Assembly: GCA_900539375.1 (NCBI GenBank)
Contig: UQBY01000038.1
Coordinates: forward strand, 1 to 21,646
Direction of reading: 5' to 3'
Length of the DNA stretch: 21,646 nt
Source of the DNA: an uncultured Clostridium sp.
Lineage (GTDB): Bacteria; Bacillota; Clostridia; Clostridiales; Clostridiaceae
Position 1 is the stretch's first letter; each line of letters begins with the position of its first letter. Shown one piece after another: positions 12,343 to 20,011 of this stretch. The position numbers and the translations under genes were made by a program. The notes beneath the pieces are model-generated. The model worked only from the letters and a program-made list of their open reading frames with translations. It was not told the origin of the DNA and searched no databases.

Positions 12343-13965
12343 ATGACACAAATAACAGGAAATATATTTGATATTGATTCTATACAAATAACAAAAAAGG
12401 CTAGAAATACTTATTTGAGAGATGCAGATAAAATTTTAGCTTCTGTTGAATTACTAAAGAACTCTGTTCACAAACATAATATAGTAAATTTCAAAGAAAT
12501 TTCATTAGATTTCAACACATGGGCAAATGAACATTTTAACCTAATGAAAGCTAAAAAAATTATAATATTATATGATGAAGCTATAAATAAATACAAGTTA
12601 ATTAATACTGAAGGATATATATATATATGTGAAGATAGTAAGTTACTTAACCTATTAATTAATCTTAATATATTAAAAAAGATTACTTATGATTATAATA
12701 AATATCTTTGTAGTGAAGAGTTTATTAGTTTAAAATTTTTAAGTGAAATTCTGTTTAATGTGAAAATTAAGTCATTGAATGAGCTTGTAAATTTATTTTT
12801 TTCTGAAGAGGAGGAAATTGAAGATAATTGCGAATATTCTTCCTTAATGTATTTATTTCAAATTTATGATAACATTTCATATATATTTAATAGAGACTGT
12901 TATTGGAAATATATATATCCTGAACTTTCTGCATATAGATTATCTTGTATAGCCAATCATTTCTTCTCTTTTGATAGAGAACATATATCTATATTAAATA
13001 AGAATGGATTTGAATACTTACGTAATAAGAGAATTGAATTAAATTTAGGTGATAATCTTGTATTTAAAAATAAGACTTCACTATTAAATGCTATTAAAAC
13101 AAATACAGACTTAACTCCGTCTCTGAATTTAATGATTTTAAATGCTAAAAAGGATTTTAAGATGCTAGATTTATTAAAAGCATATGATAACCAACTAGTC
13201 TTTTCTCTTTTATTAAATAATTCTAAAATTCCGATTGTTACCTTTAATTCTTATGGATTAATACAAGAGCCATATTTAAATTTGCATTTCAACTTTTCAA
13301 ATAAAAATATATTAGTATGCTATTTTGAAGATTTATTTATGCAAGTATTAACACAAACAATATACTTTAAAGAATTTAACAACAAAGATAAACATATAGA
13401 TAAACATATACTTGAAACCATTTTATCTAATAATTATGATTTAAATACTGCTAAAGTTAAAGCAGCTTATGTTGAAATATATATAAAAGCTTTACTTTTA
13501 GGATTAAATACAGATGAAGAAATTATATCTTTTTTTGAATCTAAGGCTTTTACTTATATCACTTTAGATTGCCTTAATGAATTAAAGGCAATTTACAATA
13601 ATGATTTATATTCTTTAAAAAAATGTATAGATGCTTTTAATGATCATATTTATTTAGATTATAACCCTATGCTACTTTCTCACAAAAAAACAACCCCTCT
13701 TTTTATTAATGTATATAATAAAATAAATACTTTAATGAAGCTTATTCTTTCTGATTTAGAAACTTTATCTAAAGAATATAATAAAAAAAATAAAGAGCAT
13801 TTTAATATAATTCACTTTGATTGTGAAAAAATATATATTATTTATGACTCTGATGCACTTTCTTCTATTGTTGAGTTAGTTAGAATTATATTAATTGATT
13901 GCTACAAACGAATATGCAAAAATATTGAACCAAGTTGTGTAATAGATATTTTAGCCAATTACTAA
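12343..13965 (+). CDS. Orphan protein, 540 aa, possible replication protein
   Basis: No known family recognised. ATG at 12343 is the first start in frame (TAA lies four codons upstream) but is not preceded by a Shine-Dalgarno. The N-terminus (GNIFDIDSIQITKKARNTYL) is followed by a largely helical, Asn/Lys/Leu-rich protein with no membrane segment, Walker motif, HUH motif or clear zinc site. Acidic stretch EEEEIEDNCE near residue 155; C-terminal SDALSSIVELVRIILIDCYK looks helical. Together with the recombinase-like gene it forms the only plus-strand pair, next to partition genes and an AT-rich repeat, which is where a plasmid initiator would be expected. That role is inference from position only. 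Confidence 0.7.
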   Translation: MTQITGNIFDIDSIQITKKARNTYLRDADKILASVELLKNSVHKHNIVNFKEISLDFNTWANEHFNLMKAKKIIILYDEAINKYKLINTEGYIYICEDSKLLNLLINLNILKKITYDYNKYLCSEEFISLKFLSEILFNVKIKSLNELVNLFFSEEEEIEDNCEYSSLMYLFQIYDNISYIFNRDCYWKYIYPELSAYRLSCIANHFFSFDREHISILNKNGFEYLRNKRIELNLGDNLVFKNKTSLLNAIKTNTDLTPSLNLMILNAKKDFKMLDLLKAYDNQLVFSLLLNNSKIPIVTFNSYGLIQEPYLNLHFNFSNKNILVCYFEDLFMQVLTQTIYFKEFNNKDKHIDKHILETILSNNYDLNTAKVKAAYVEIYIKALLLGLNTDEEIISFFESKAFTYITLDCLNELKAIYNNDLYSLKKCIDAFNDHIYLDYNPMLLSHKKTTPLFINVYNKINTLMKLILSDLETLSKEYNKKNKEHFNIIHFDCEKIYIIYDSDALSSIVELVRIILIDCYKRICKNIEPSCVIDILANY

Positions 13966-14089
13966 TTTTATATAAATATACTTTTATTAAATGGCTTAAA
14001 TACAATACTTTTTTAAATTTTGATCAAACTTTATTTTAACCCAACATCGAAGAGGTTACATTAATTATAATTTTAAATGGGAAGATAAC

Positions 14090-14135
14090 AAAAAGAGTAA
14101 AGATTAATAATCTTTTATTAATTTTTACTCTTTTT
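14090..14135. terminator. Bidirectional terminator after the 540-aa gene
   Basis: AAAAAGAGTAAA and its complement enclose a second ATTAATA/TATTAAT stem, with A- and T-runs on the outside. It ends plus-strand transcription 125 bases after the 540-aa gene and blocks read-through from the converging pilus operon. The 13966-14089 stretch holds no recognisable feature. Confidence 0.8.
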
Positions 14136-14201
14136 ATAATATTTTATTAAATAAATTTTATTTTACTAATATAAGTAACATATTAAAATATCAATAGGAC
14201 A

Positions 14202-14249
14202 AAAAAACAGAGCCAATACACTACTAATTTTATTAGTTGTGATAGCTCT
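14202..14249 (-). terminator. Terminator of the Tad-like pilus operon
   Basis: Minus strand: AGAGC pairs with GCTCT at the base and ACTAAT with ATTAGT at the tip, with imperfect pairing between, followed by GTTTTTTTG. It starts 10 bases past the cpaB stop. Confidence 0.7.
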
Positions 14250-14258
14250 TTCTTAAAA

Positions 14259-14966
14259 TTATTTTTCTATTTTATAATCAGTATTTACTACTTTACTTAC
14301 CTTTATTCCTCCTTTTGCTAATTTTTCTTTAAATGCTACTTCTTCACTTTCTTCTATTAAAACATTTATTGTAAGTGCAGCTAATGTATCATTCGTTTGT
14401 TCTATTTTAACACCATCACTTGAAAAAACTTTATCAATATAAACATTCTTTTGTACAGTTTCAACACTATTATCTACAGAATCTATTACTTCTATATTTA
14501 TTAAATCACCTTCTCGTAAAATTCCACCAACTACATCAGAAATATCTGTTCCTTTTATAGATACTTCTCTTGGATTAGTAAAACTTGCTAATATACTATC
14601 TTTTTTTATTACTTTTTCACTTGATATTTGCTCAGATTTTAATAAATCTATAGTTATTAAATTTCCTATAATAGTAGCTTCTTTTCCCTCTGATATAGCC
14701 CCTTCTATTACTAAATCAGAGTTTACATTTCCTAATTTAAATAATTTGTTAAATTCTTCTGAAGTCTCAATAATAGTTCCTTTTTTTATATTCTCTGTTG
14801 CAATATATACTTTCTTTGTTCCATTTGGAGCTACCATTTTGCTTTCTAAAGTTACTAATGCAAAAAAGACTCCTATTGAAATTATAATTCCTATTATTAA
14901 TCCAACTATTCCTGATTTTTTTTTCTTATTTTCATATTTTTCTTCACTACCTAATGCTCTTCCCAT
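14259..14966 (-). CDS. cpaB: CpaB/RcpC-like pilus assembly protein, 235 aa
   Basis: Last gene of the pilus operon; ATG at 14966 after AGGAGG. A short basic cytoplasmic start (SEEKYENKKKK) is followed by one membrane segment at about 19-40 (IVGLIIGIIISIGVFFALV) and a large extracytoplasmic region. Residues 52-110 (KVYIATENIKKGTII and following) form the SAF domain typical of CpaB/RcpC, and VSIKGTDISDVVGGILREGD (134-153) matches the second conserved block, where the loop before the Gly-Asp turn is highly conserved. CpaB aids pilus assembly or cell-wall passage in Tad systems. Gram-positive versions work without a secretin, and none is seen here. Confidence 0.85.
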   Translation of the reverse strand: MGRALGSEEKYENKKKKSGIVGLIIGIIISIGVFFALVTLESKMVAPNGTKKVYIATENIKKGTIIETSEEFNKLFKLGNVNSDLVIEGAISEGKEATIIGNLITIDLLKSEQISSEKVIKKDSILASFTNPREVSIKGTDISDVVGGILREGDLINIEVIDSVDNSVETVQKNVYIDKVFSSDGVKIEQTNDTLAALTINVLIEESEEVAFKEKLAKGGIKVSKVVNTDYKIEK

Positions 14967-14995
14967 TTTAAACCTCCTAATACTATTATATTAAT

Positions 14996-15568
14996 CTATT
15001 CATCAGTTAAATCGACAGTACACTCTTTTATAGCATCATTTTTACTTATTCCCATAAATTCTCCAACAGTAAATTCTATTTTTGTGTATACTGTTGTATT
15101 TTTTATATATTCTCCCTTTGGAGTTGTTACCACCCCTTTTCCATTTGCATGATTTATTTCAGTTATGTTTCCAGTTTCTGAACGATTTATTTCTTTAACA
15201 TCATTTCCTACTACATTATAAATAATGAAATTTTTTAAAATGACCTCACTTTTTATTGCTGAATTACTTTTTAATGGTACCATACTATCATTTAATTCTA
15301 GATTTTCTTTAAGACTTCTTTTAAAATTATTAAATGCTTGTATATTATCTGTTATTAATATGTCATTACTTGTCCCATATAACTCTGTATTAAATGTAGC
15401 AGCCGCTAATGTTGCTGACACTAGAGAATCTTCTATATCATCTCTAGCAATTGTTATTTGTCTATCTACTAATAAATAGTTTATTACAACACATAACAAA
15501 ATAAGAAATCCTAAAGGAATAATAAAGTCCATAATACTTCCATCCTTTTTATTTAACTTCTTCATCAT
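14996..15568 (-). CDS. TadE-like pseudopilin, 190 aa
   Basis: Candidate minor pilin or assembly-site protein of the Tad-like pilus. Short N-terminus MKKLNKKDGSIMDFI, then a membrane segment at about 13-30 (FIIPLGFLILLCVVINYLLV), then an extracellular domain of about 155 residues with no cysteines. The KKDG/S junction before the hydrophobic segment parallels the pilins and the 138-aa protein, suggesting the same prepilin peptidase cuts it after Gly. The position between the pilins and cpaB matches tadE/tadF. ATG at 15565 (second codon) is better spaced from AGGAGGG than 15568. TadE-type is inferred from topology and place, not from clear sequence identity. Confidence 0.7.
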   Translation of the reverse strand: MMKKLNKKDGSIMDFIIPLGFLILLCVVINYLLVDRQITIARDDIEDSLVSATLAAATFNTELYGTSNDILITDNIQAFNNFKRSLKENLELNDSMVPLKSNSAIKSEVILKNFIIYNVVGNDVKEINRSETGNITEINHANGKGVVTTPKGEYIKNTTVYTKIEFTVGEFMGISKNDAIKECTVDLTDE

Positions 15569-15575
15569 TTCCCTC

Positions 15576-15992
15576 CTAGTGTTTCCCAGTTGACGTTTGC
15601 TTTTCGTGTATATCTAAAACTTTAGTAGATTCATTTAAATCAAATGAACTTAATATTGTGTATTTTTTCAAATTATATTTCCCATATATTTCAAGAATAA
15701 CTTCGCCTCCATAGCTTCCTTTTATTTTTGTTGTTGAGCCAAAATTAATATCATATATACCTAGCTCTTCTAATTCATCTCTAAGTTCACTTTCACTTGT
15801 AGTATCTAAATATCCTTTACTTTCTATTCTTAATATATATTCCCTGGATAACATCTTTACTGTATAAGGGACATTACTATCATTTAAATAATTAATAAAT
15901 ACCATTATTATAATGAAAAAAGCCAATATTGATATTAATGTTGTAAATACTGAACCTAATATATCTCCATCTAATTTTTTTAATTTTCTCAT
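15576..15992 (-). CDS. TadE/DUF4320-like pseudopilin, 138 aa
   Basis: MRKLKKLDGDILGSVFTTLI begins with the same KKLDGD junction as the Flp-like pilins, followed by one membrane segment (about 11-33) and a 100-residue extracellular domain with alternating strands (KIKGSYGGEVILEIYGKYNL). It resembles DUF4320-type proteins that I recall beside Tad genes in clostridia; this label is tentative. A 10-base spacer separates AGGAGG from the ATG at 15992. Its stop TAG overlaps the ribosome site of the 190-aa gene, so both are made together. Likely a minor pilin. The end (EKQTSTGKH) is hydrophilic. Confidence 0.7.
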   Translation of the reverse strand: MRKLKKLDGDILGSVFTTLISILAFFIIIMVFINYLNDSNVPYTVKMLSREYILRIESKGYLDTTSESELRDELEELGIYDINFGSTTKIKGSYGGEVILEIYGKYNLKKYTILSSFDLNESTKVLDIHEKQTSTGKH

Positions 15993-16025
15993 TATGTATA
16001 GGTCCTCCTAAACTGATATATCTAA

Positions 16026-16050
16026 AATGGCAGATATTAAATCTGCCATT
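16026..16050 (-). promoter_or_regulatory. Hairpin after the pilin genes
   Basis: Minus strand: AATGGCAGAT, 5-nt loop, ATCTGCCATT, followed by TTAGATATAT. The stem is strong but the T-run is poor, so it looks like a partial terminator or a 3' RNA stabiliser that would keep pilin mRNA more abundant than the downstream genes. Confidence 0.6.
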
Positions 16051-16087
16051 GATATTTTTGTTATCTGAATTTTAATTATGATTTTAA

Positions 16088-16312
16088 TTATTCAGAAAAG
16101 ATACCTGTTATTTTTGCACTTACAGTATTAACTACGCTTGTTATAACAGTACTAATCTTATCTCTGAAGACTATTCCTAATGCTACCACAACAACACATA
16201 AAATTAATTCTGCTATTATTTTACTATCTCCATCTAATTTTTTTAACTTTTTAGGTTTTATACCCACCTTATTTAAGTAATATCCTAGTTTTGTTTTTAC
16301 TAATGTATTCAT
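16088..16312 (-). CDS. flp: Flp-like major pilin, copy 2, 74 aa
   Basis: Small pilin subunit. Residues 1-28 form an unusually long basic leader (10 of 28 Lys) ending KKLKKLDG; cleavage after Gly28 would give mature DSKIIAELILCVVVVALGIV, a hydrophobic helix that anchors the pilin and packs the filament, then an amphipathic DKISTVITSVVNT and a short end. The usual Glu at mature position 5 is Ile; the nearest Glu is at position 7. It differs from copy 1 at only residues 9 (Leu for Val), 66 (Ala for Ser) and 74 (Glu for Lys), so the pair arose by recent duplication or is kept alike by gene conversion. AGGAGG ribosome site; followed by the hairpin at 16026-16050. Confidence 0.85.
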   Translation of the reverse strand: MNTLVKTKLGYYLNKVGIKPKKLKKLDGDSKIIAELILCVVVVALGIVFRDKISTVITSVVNTVSAKITGIFSE

Positions 16313-16330
16313 TTAAACTTCCTCCTATTT

Positions 16331-16382
16331 TAAAAAAAATATACTTGTTATTTTTCTTTTTAGGTTTTATACCTACCTTATT
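16331..16382 (-). pseudogene. Remnant of a third pilin gene
   Basis: Between the two pilin genes, the minus strand carries a segment matching pilin codons for NKVGIKPKK (16356-16382) joined with a one-base shift to a segment matching KIT(S)IF from the pilin C-terminus (16332-16355). The core of the gene is missing. The first part overlaps the end of copy 1, so the last Lys codon and stop of copy 1 appear to come from the leader of the lost copy. This is a deletion scar in a tandem array. Confidence 0.65.
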
Positions 16383-16602
16383 TAGAGAATATACCTGTTA
16401 TTTTTGAACTTACAGTATTAACTACGCTTGTTATAACAGTACTAATCTTATCTCTAAAAACTATTCCTAATGCTACTACTACAACACATAAAATTAATTC
16501 TGCTATTATTTTGCTATCTCCATCTAATTTTTTTAATTTTTTAGGTTTTATGCCTACCTTGTTTAAGTAATATCCTACTTTTGTTTTTACTAATGTGTTC
16601 AT
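16378..16602 (-). CDS. flp: Flp-like major pilin, copy 1, 74 aa
   Basis: First pilin after tadC, ATG at 16602 behind AGGAGG. Architecture as copy 2: basic 28-residue leader ending KKLKKLDG, predicted prepilin cleavage after Gly28, hydrophobic helix over about 33-50, then a short amphipathic tail. The C-terminus is Lys74 instead of Glu74; the nucleotide context shows that this end was created by recombination into the remnant copy downstream. Both copies share a promoter with the assembly genes, so they are probably co-assembled or redundant. No prepilin peptidase (TadV/CpaA) gene is in this window, so processing must use an enzyme encoded elsewhere. Confidence 0.85.
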   Translation of the reverse strand: MNTLVKTKVGYYLNKVGIKPKKLKKLDGDSKIIAELILCVVVVALGIVFRDKISTVITSVVNTVSSKITGIFSK

Positions 16603-16638
16603 TTAAAATCCTCCTAAATAAATTATTATCTATATTAA

Positions 16639-17451
16639 TTAAAAATTTAATAGATCTCTTTGGAATTCCATAAAAATTCCATATATAGTTAAAGCTATTA
16701 TGAAAATAAAAATTGCCATATTTAATGCTTGTATTTTTCTTTCTATGTTTTTTCCTTTTCTTTCTTCTATAACAAGTGCTGTTTCTTTTAATGCCTCAGA
16801 TATATCATTAAAGGCATCTTCTTTTTTTCCTGTTTTCAATCCTTGCTTTATTGTCATGACAAATGTATCAATGTATACACAGTCAAATTTGCTATTAAAT
16901 TCATCCAATGATGATTCAATATCTTTAGTTACTGCTATTTGGTTATTCAATTCTTTTAAGGCTTTTTTCAATCTTTTATTTTTAGCAATTAGAAAGCACT
17001 CATTCAGTGAATTCTGAATGAATACACCACCTTTATTCTGTATTCTTAAGCAATCATAAATTTCAGATAAGTCTACTGCCAATTTTTCATTATCAGATGC
17101 ATTTGAAATATTTATTATATAATCAAATACAAAAAAACCTAATACTCCAAGTCCTATTCCAATAATTATTCCACCTTCAGATTTTCCTAGGAAAAAAAAT
17201 AACATAGCCAAGCCTAATTTTATAAAGAGAAAAGTTGATGGTGTAATTCCAAAAGGTTGACCTTTTGCTTTTAGATATTTACTTATTCTTTTAAAACTGA
17301 AATAACCTTTTCTTTTCTTAAGTTTTTCATCAAAATAAATTGTAACAACTTTCTCTTCAGTTACTTTAATAAAAATATATTTAACAAGTTTAATAACTAA
17401 GAATGATATCACAAGTACAATTAATAATATAAATAATGGAATATACTTCAT
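16639..17451 (-). CDS. tadC: TadC-like inner-membrane pilus assembly protein, 270 aa
   Basis: Type II secretion F-domain protein forming the membrane platform with TadB. Membrane segments at about 4-22, 74-90 and 93-115 flank a cytoplasmic region (121-235), with a last segment at 242-262 (ALNMAIFIFIIALTIYGIF). The cytoplasmic part contains the F-domain pattern DLSEIYDCLRIQNKGGVFIQ and FVMTIKQGLKTGKKEDAFN. AGGGAGG-type ribosome site before ATG at 17451. Encoded between tadB and the pilins. Which of the two platform proteins is TadB and which TadC follows the usual gene order; the sequences themselves are both F-domain. Confidence 0.82.
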   Translation of the reverse strand: MKYIPLFILLIVLVISFLVIKLVKYIFIKVTEEKVVTIYFDEKLKKRKGYFSFKRISKYLKAKGQPFGITPSTFLFIKLGLAMLFFFLGKSEGGIIIGIGLGVLGFFVFDYIINISNASDNEKLAVDLSEIYDCLRIQNKGGVFIQNSLNECFLIAKNKRLKKALKELNNQIAVTKDIESSLDEFNSKFDCVYIDTFVMTIKQGLKTGKKEDAFNDISEALKETALVIEERKGKNIERKIQALNMAIFIFIIALTIYGIFMEFQRDLLNF

Positions 17452-17470
17452 TTTTAATTTTCCCTCCCAT

Positions 17471-18421
17471 TTATCCTCTATCTATTCTAAGGAACAACCA
17501 AATACATGCTCCAATAAGTATTATTCCTATAACTACAAATATTGCTCCTTCTGTTGTAGTAAATATATCGTTTGCTAAATTTGGAGTTATATCTGCAACC
17601 ATTTTTAAAACTAATGTTGATATTAACAACATCATGATTAATTCAATTCTTCCATTTCTAATTAATTCTTTTCTTTTTTCTTTATTTTTAAAGTATCCTT
17701 TTAATATTATTCTAGACTCACTAACTACTTCTTTATAATTAGCTTCATGTCTCGAAGCTATCTCTAAATTCTTTATTAACTGTTGAAATTTCACATTTTC
17801 TATCTTGTCCACTAAATTTTGAAAAGCTAATTTAATTTTTCCTTGCCTTGATTCTGTAACAAATTTCTCCAAATAGCTTTTTAAAGGATCTTCCATATAA
17901 AAAGACGTTTTTTCAATAATTGTTACTATATCAACATTGGTTGAAGCAAAATTTTCTAAATAATTTATAAAATTAGTAATTTGAGAATCTATTTTCTCAT
18001 ATGAAATTCCAGACAAATAATAAATAGAAAAATAACATGCCAATCCAGCAAACATAGCTATAAGTAAATTAAAACCCCAATAATTATTTATAAATTTACT
18101 TAAGAAATAAGTTGAAACGACTATTACAATAGTCAATGCAATAAATACTTCTGTTGTAAAAAAACTATATTTTTCTCTTATCCCTGAACGGTTTATCATA
18201 ATATCTAAGCTTCTTAGTATATTCGTTTCTTCAATATTTCCTTCTACAAGTTTTTGTTTATCACTTTTACTACATCTTTTATCATAACTCTCTTCAAAAC
18301 TATCAATTACTATTTTTGTAATTTTATTATCCAACCAAAATTTTATAATTCTATATGCATTTATAACTGCTAATAGAAATAATCCTAAATATATAATTAT
18401 TTTTATATATTTTTCGTCCAT
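17471..18421 (-). CDS. tadB: TadB-like inner-membrane pilus assembly protein, 316 aa
   Basis: Platform protein of the T2SSF family. Membrane segments at about 6-24, 89-107, 115-135, 259-277 and 291-311. The cytoplasmic F-domain between the third and fourth holds LENFASTNVDIVTIIEKTSF and the paired EIASRHEANYKEV motif region. A cytoplasmic linker (30-85) precedes it. GGAGGG lies 6 bases before the ATG at 18421, overlapping the tadA stop, so tadA and tadB are translationally linked. Works with the TadA ATPase to drive pilin polymerisation. Confidence 0.83.
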   Translation of the reverse strand: MDEKYIKIIIYLGLFLLAVINAYRIIKFWLDNKITKIVIDSFEESYDKRCSKSDKQKLVEGNIEETNILRSLDIMINRSGIREKYSFFTTEVFIALTIVIVVSTYFLSKFINNYWGFNLLIAMFAGLACYFSIYYLSGISYEKIDSQITNFINYLENFASTNVDIVTIIEKTSFYMEDPLKSYLEKFVTESRQGKIKLAFQNLVDKIENVKFQQLIKNLEIASRHEANYKEVVSESRIILKGYFKNKEKRKELIRNGRIELIMMLLISTLVLKMVADITPNLANDIFTTTEGAIFVVIGIILIGACIWLFLRIDRG

Positions 18422-18432
18422 ATTTTTCCCTC

Positions 18433-19737
18433 CTATCTTGAATATTCAGCTTTTTTCCTTACTATCTTCTCACAAGATTTATTTATTCTTTTATGTTCTT
18501 TGAACACTTGATTAAACTCAAGTTTCCCTAGTTCTTCGTTAAACCCAGATATTTCTACCATCTCCCTAAGCTGAAAATTTTTCATGAAATATATCTTATC
18601 TATATCTTTTAACATTTCTAAACATTCTTCTTTTTTATAATCAGAGCCATATTTCATGTAATGCACTATTTTATTTGGTGCATCCATTGCACTGCTACTA
18701 TGTACTGTACATAAGCAAACACTCCCAGTATAACTTGCATTTATAAAGTCTACAGCTTCAGCTCCCTTTATTTCTCCAATGATAAAATAATCTAAATCTG
18801 TAAGTAATCCATTTATCGCTAAATCTTTTAATGAATAATTTATTCTTCCTTCTCCTCTATTTGATACAACCTTTTGGAACATCAAATCTGGGTGTGTATC
18901 AGTAAATAACTCTTCTGATTCCTGTATAACCAAACCTGATTTATTATGTGGGATTTCATCTATAAGAGCATTCAACATTGTTGTTTTTCCTGATGCTCCT
19001 TTACCACATAAAAGTATAGACATCCCATTTTTTATATCGCTATAAATTTCTTCAAATTCTTCTTTTGTTATCATTCCTACATCTATAAGTTCACTTAACT
19101 TACGTTTGTGCTTAGGAATTTTCCTTATTGCTATATAAGGATTGCTTACAGAATTAACATATTCTGATGCCAAATTTATTCTTAAAATAAATTCATCTGA
19201 TGTTGTTTTATCTGTTATTGATTGTATTGCTGAGATATCAGCAAGACTTGTATGATTTTTAGTTGCTATTAAATTTGCATAACTTCGAATCTCTTCATTT
19301 GATTCAAAAATGACCATTGAACTACATCTTTGTCCTAATTTTTTTATTCTAGTTCCATATGGACCCAAAATTTTAATATCACTAATTTGTTTATCATGTA
19401 TTAATTCATCTAGCTTTCCATAGCCCCAAATTTCACTTTTAAATCTATCTATCATTTTAGAAATTTCATCTTCACTTAGTTTGTGTGGAGCTAAGAATCT
19501 CCTTATTTCTTCATAAACATCCTCCTTTTTATTTAAACCTCTTTGTACCATAGATATTATATTAGTTTGTTCTAACAAATACTTTTGTGTTTCTAAATAT
19601 AGTTTATTAAGTTCTTGCTTTTTAACATCTGTACTTGTTACCTGTTTTAAATCTATTAATTCTTCTAATTCTTTATTAACTTCTTCAGCACTCTCTTTTT
19701 CTAAAGGTTTATTCTCTTTCTTTTTTCCAAAAGCCAT
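18433..19737 (-). CDS. tadA: TadA/CpaF-like pilus assembly ATPase, 434 aa
   Basis: Cytoplasmic hexameric ATPase of the type II/IV secretion family that powers pilus assembly. Walker A GKGASGKT (245-252), Asp box IQESEEL (271-277), Walker B LDYFIIGEIKGAEA (315-328) with Glu322, and His box TVHSSSA (344-350) are all present. The N-terminal region (101-135, IWGYGKLDELIHDKQISDIK) is the typical CpaF dock, while residues 1-100 are charged and helical. First gene of the operon; ribosome site GAGGG is 6 bases before the ATG at 19737. A leader with a terminator (19802-19847) precedes it. Closer to CpaF than to conjugative VirB11. Confidence 0.93.
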   Translation of the reverse strand: MAFGKKKENKPLEKESAEEVNKELEELIDLKQVTSTDVKKQELNKLYLETQKYLLEQTNIISMVQRGLNKKEDVYEEIRRFLAPHKLSEDEISKMIDRFKSEIWGYGKLDELIHDKQISDIKILGPYGTRIKKLGQRCSSMVIFESNEEIRSYANLIATKNHTSLADISAIQSITDKTTSDEFILRINLASEYVNSVSNPYIAIRKIPKHKRKLSELIDVGMITKEEFEEIYSDIKNGMSILLCGKGASGKTTMLNALIDEIPHNKSGLVIQESEELFTDTHPDLMFQKVVSNRGEGRINYSLKDLAINGLLTDLDYFIIGEIKGAEAVDFINASYTGSVCLCTVHSSSAMDAPNKIVHYMKYGSDYKKEECLEMLKDIDKIYFMKNFQLREMVEISGFNEELGKLEFNQVFKEHKRINKSCEKIVRKKAEYSR

Positions 19738-19801
19738 TAAATTCCCTCACTTTTAAATAAAATTTAATATAATAAATGTGTATTTTAAAATATATATATT
19801 T

Positions 19802-19847
19802 AAAATAAAAAGAGATACTCTTAAAAATATTTTTTAAGAGTATCTCT
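19802..19847 (-). terminator. Leader terminator (attenuator) of the pilus operon
   Basis: Perfect 17-bp stem on the minus strand (AGAGATACTCTTAAAAA and complement, 3-nt loop) followed by TTTTATTTTA. It lies about 60 bases before the tadA ribosome site and downstream of the promoter at 19864-19892. The shared element AATAGTATGTAAGAAATAAAG occupies 19846-19866. Confidence 0.75.
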
Positions 19848-19863
19848 TTATTTCTTACATACT

Positions 19864-19892
19864 ATTATATATTTTACTAAGATCTTTCACAA
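19864..19892 (-). promoter_or_regulatory. Promoter-like sequence of the pilus operon
   Basis: Minus strand: TTGTGA (19887-19892), 17-nt spacer, TATAAT (19864-19869). An alternative lies upstream (TTGTTT, 16-nt, TATACT). ATACTAT and ATAGTAT flank the region as a 7-bp inverted repeat, whose second arm is part of the shared leader element. Confidence 0.5.
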
Positions 19893-19914
19893 AATAGTAT
19901 ATAATATAATTTTT

Positions 19915-19950
19915 AAAAAACAATTAATATATTTATACCCTCATTAATTG
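19915..19950 (-). terminator. Terminator of the metallopeptidase-like gene
   Basis: Minus strand: CAATTAAT...ATTAATTG followed by TTTTTT, about 60 bases after the stop of the 472-aa gene. The stem is short and AT-rich, so strength is moderate. Confidence 0.55.
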
Positions 19951-20011
19951 ATTTTAATATATATATTTAAATTAATCAAGCTAAAAAATATAGTTTTTTA
20001 TTTTGTTGAAA

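Noticed and set aside
18433..19737. Conjugative VirB11/T4SS ATPase
   Set aside because: The neighbours are TadB, TadC, Flp-like pilins and CpaB, and no VirB4, VirD4 or relaxase is visible.
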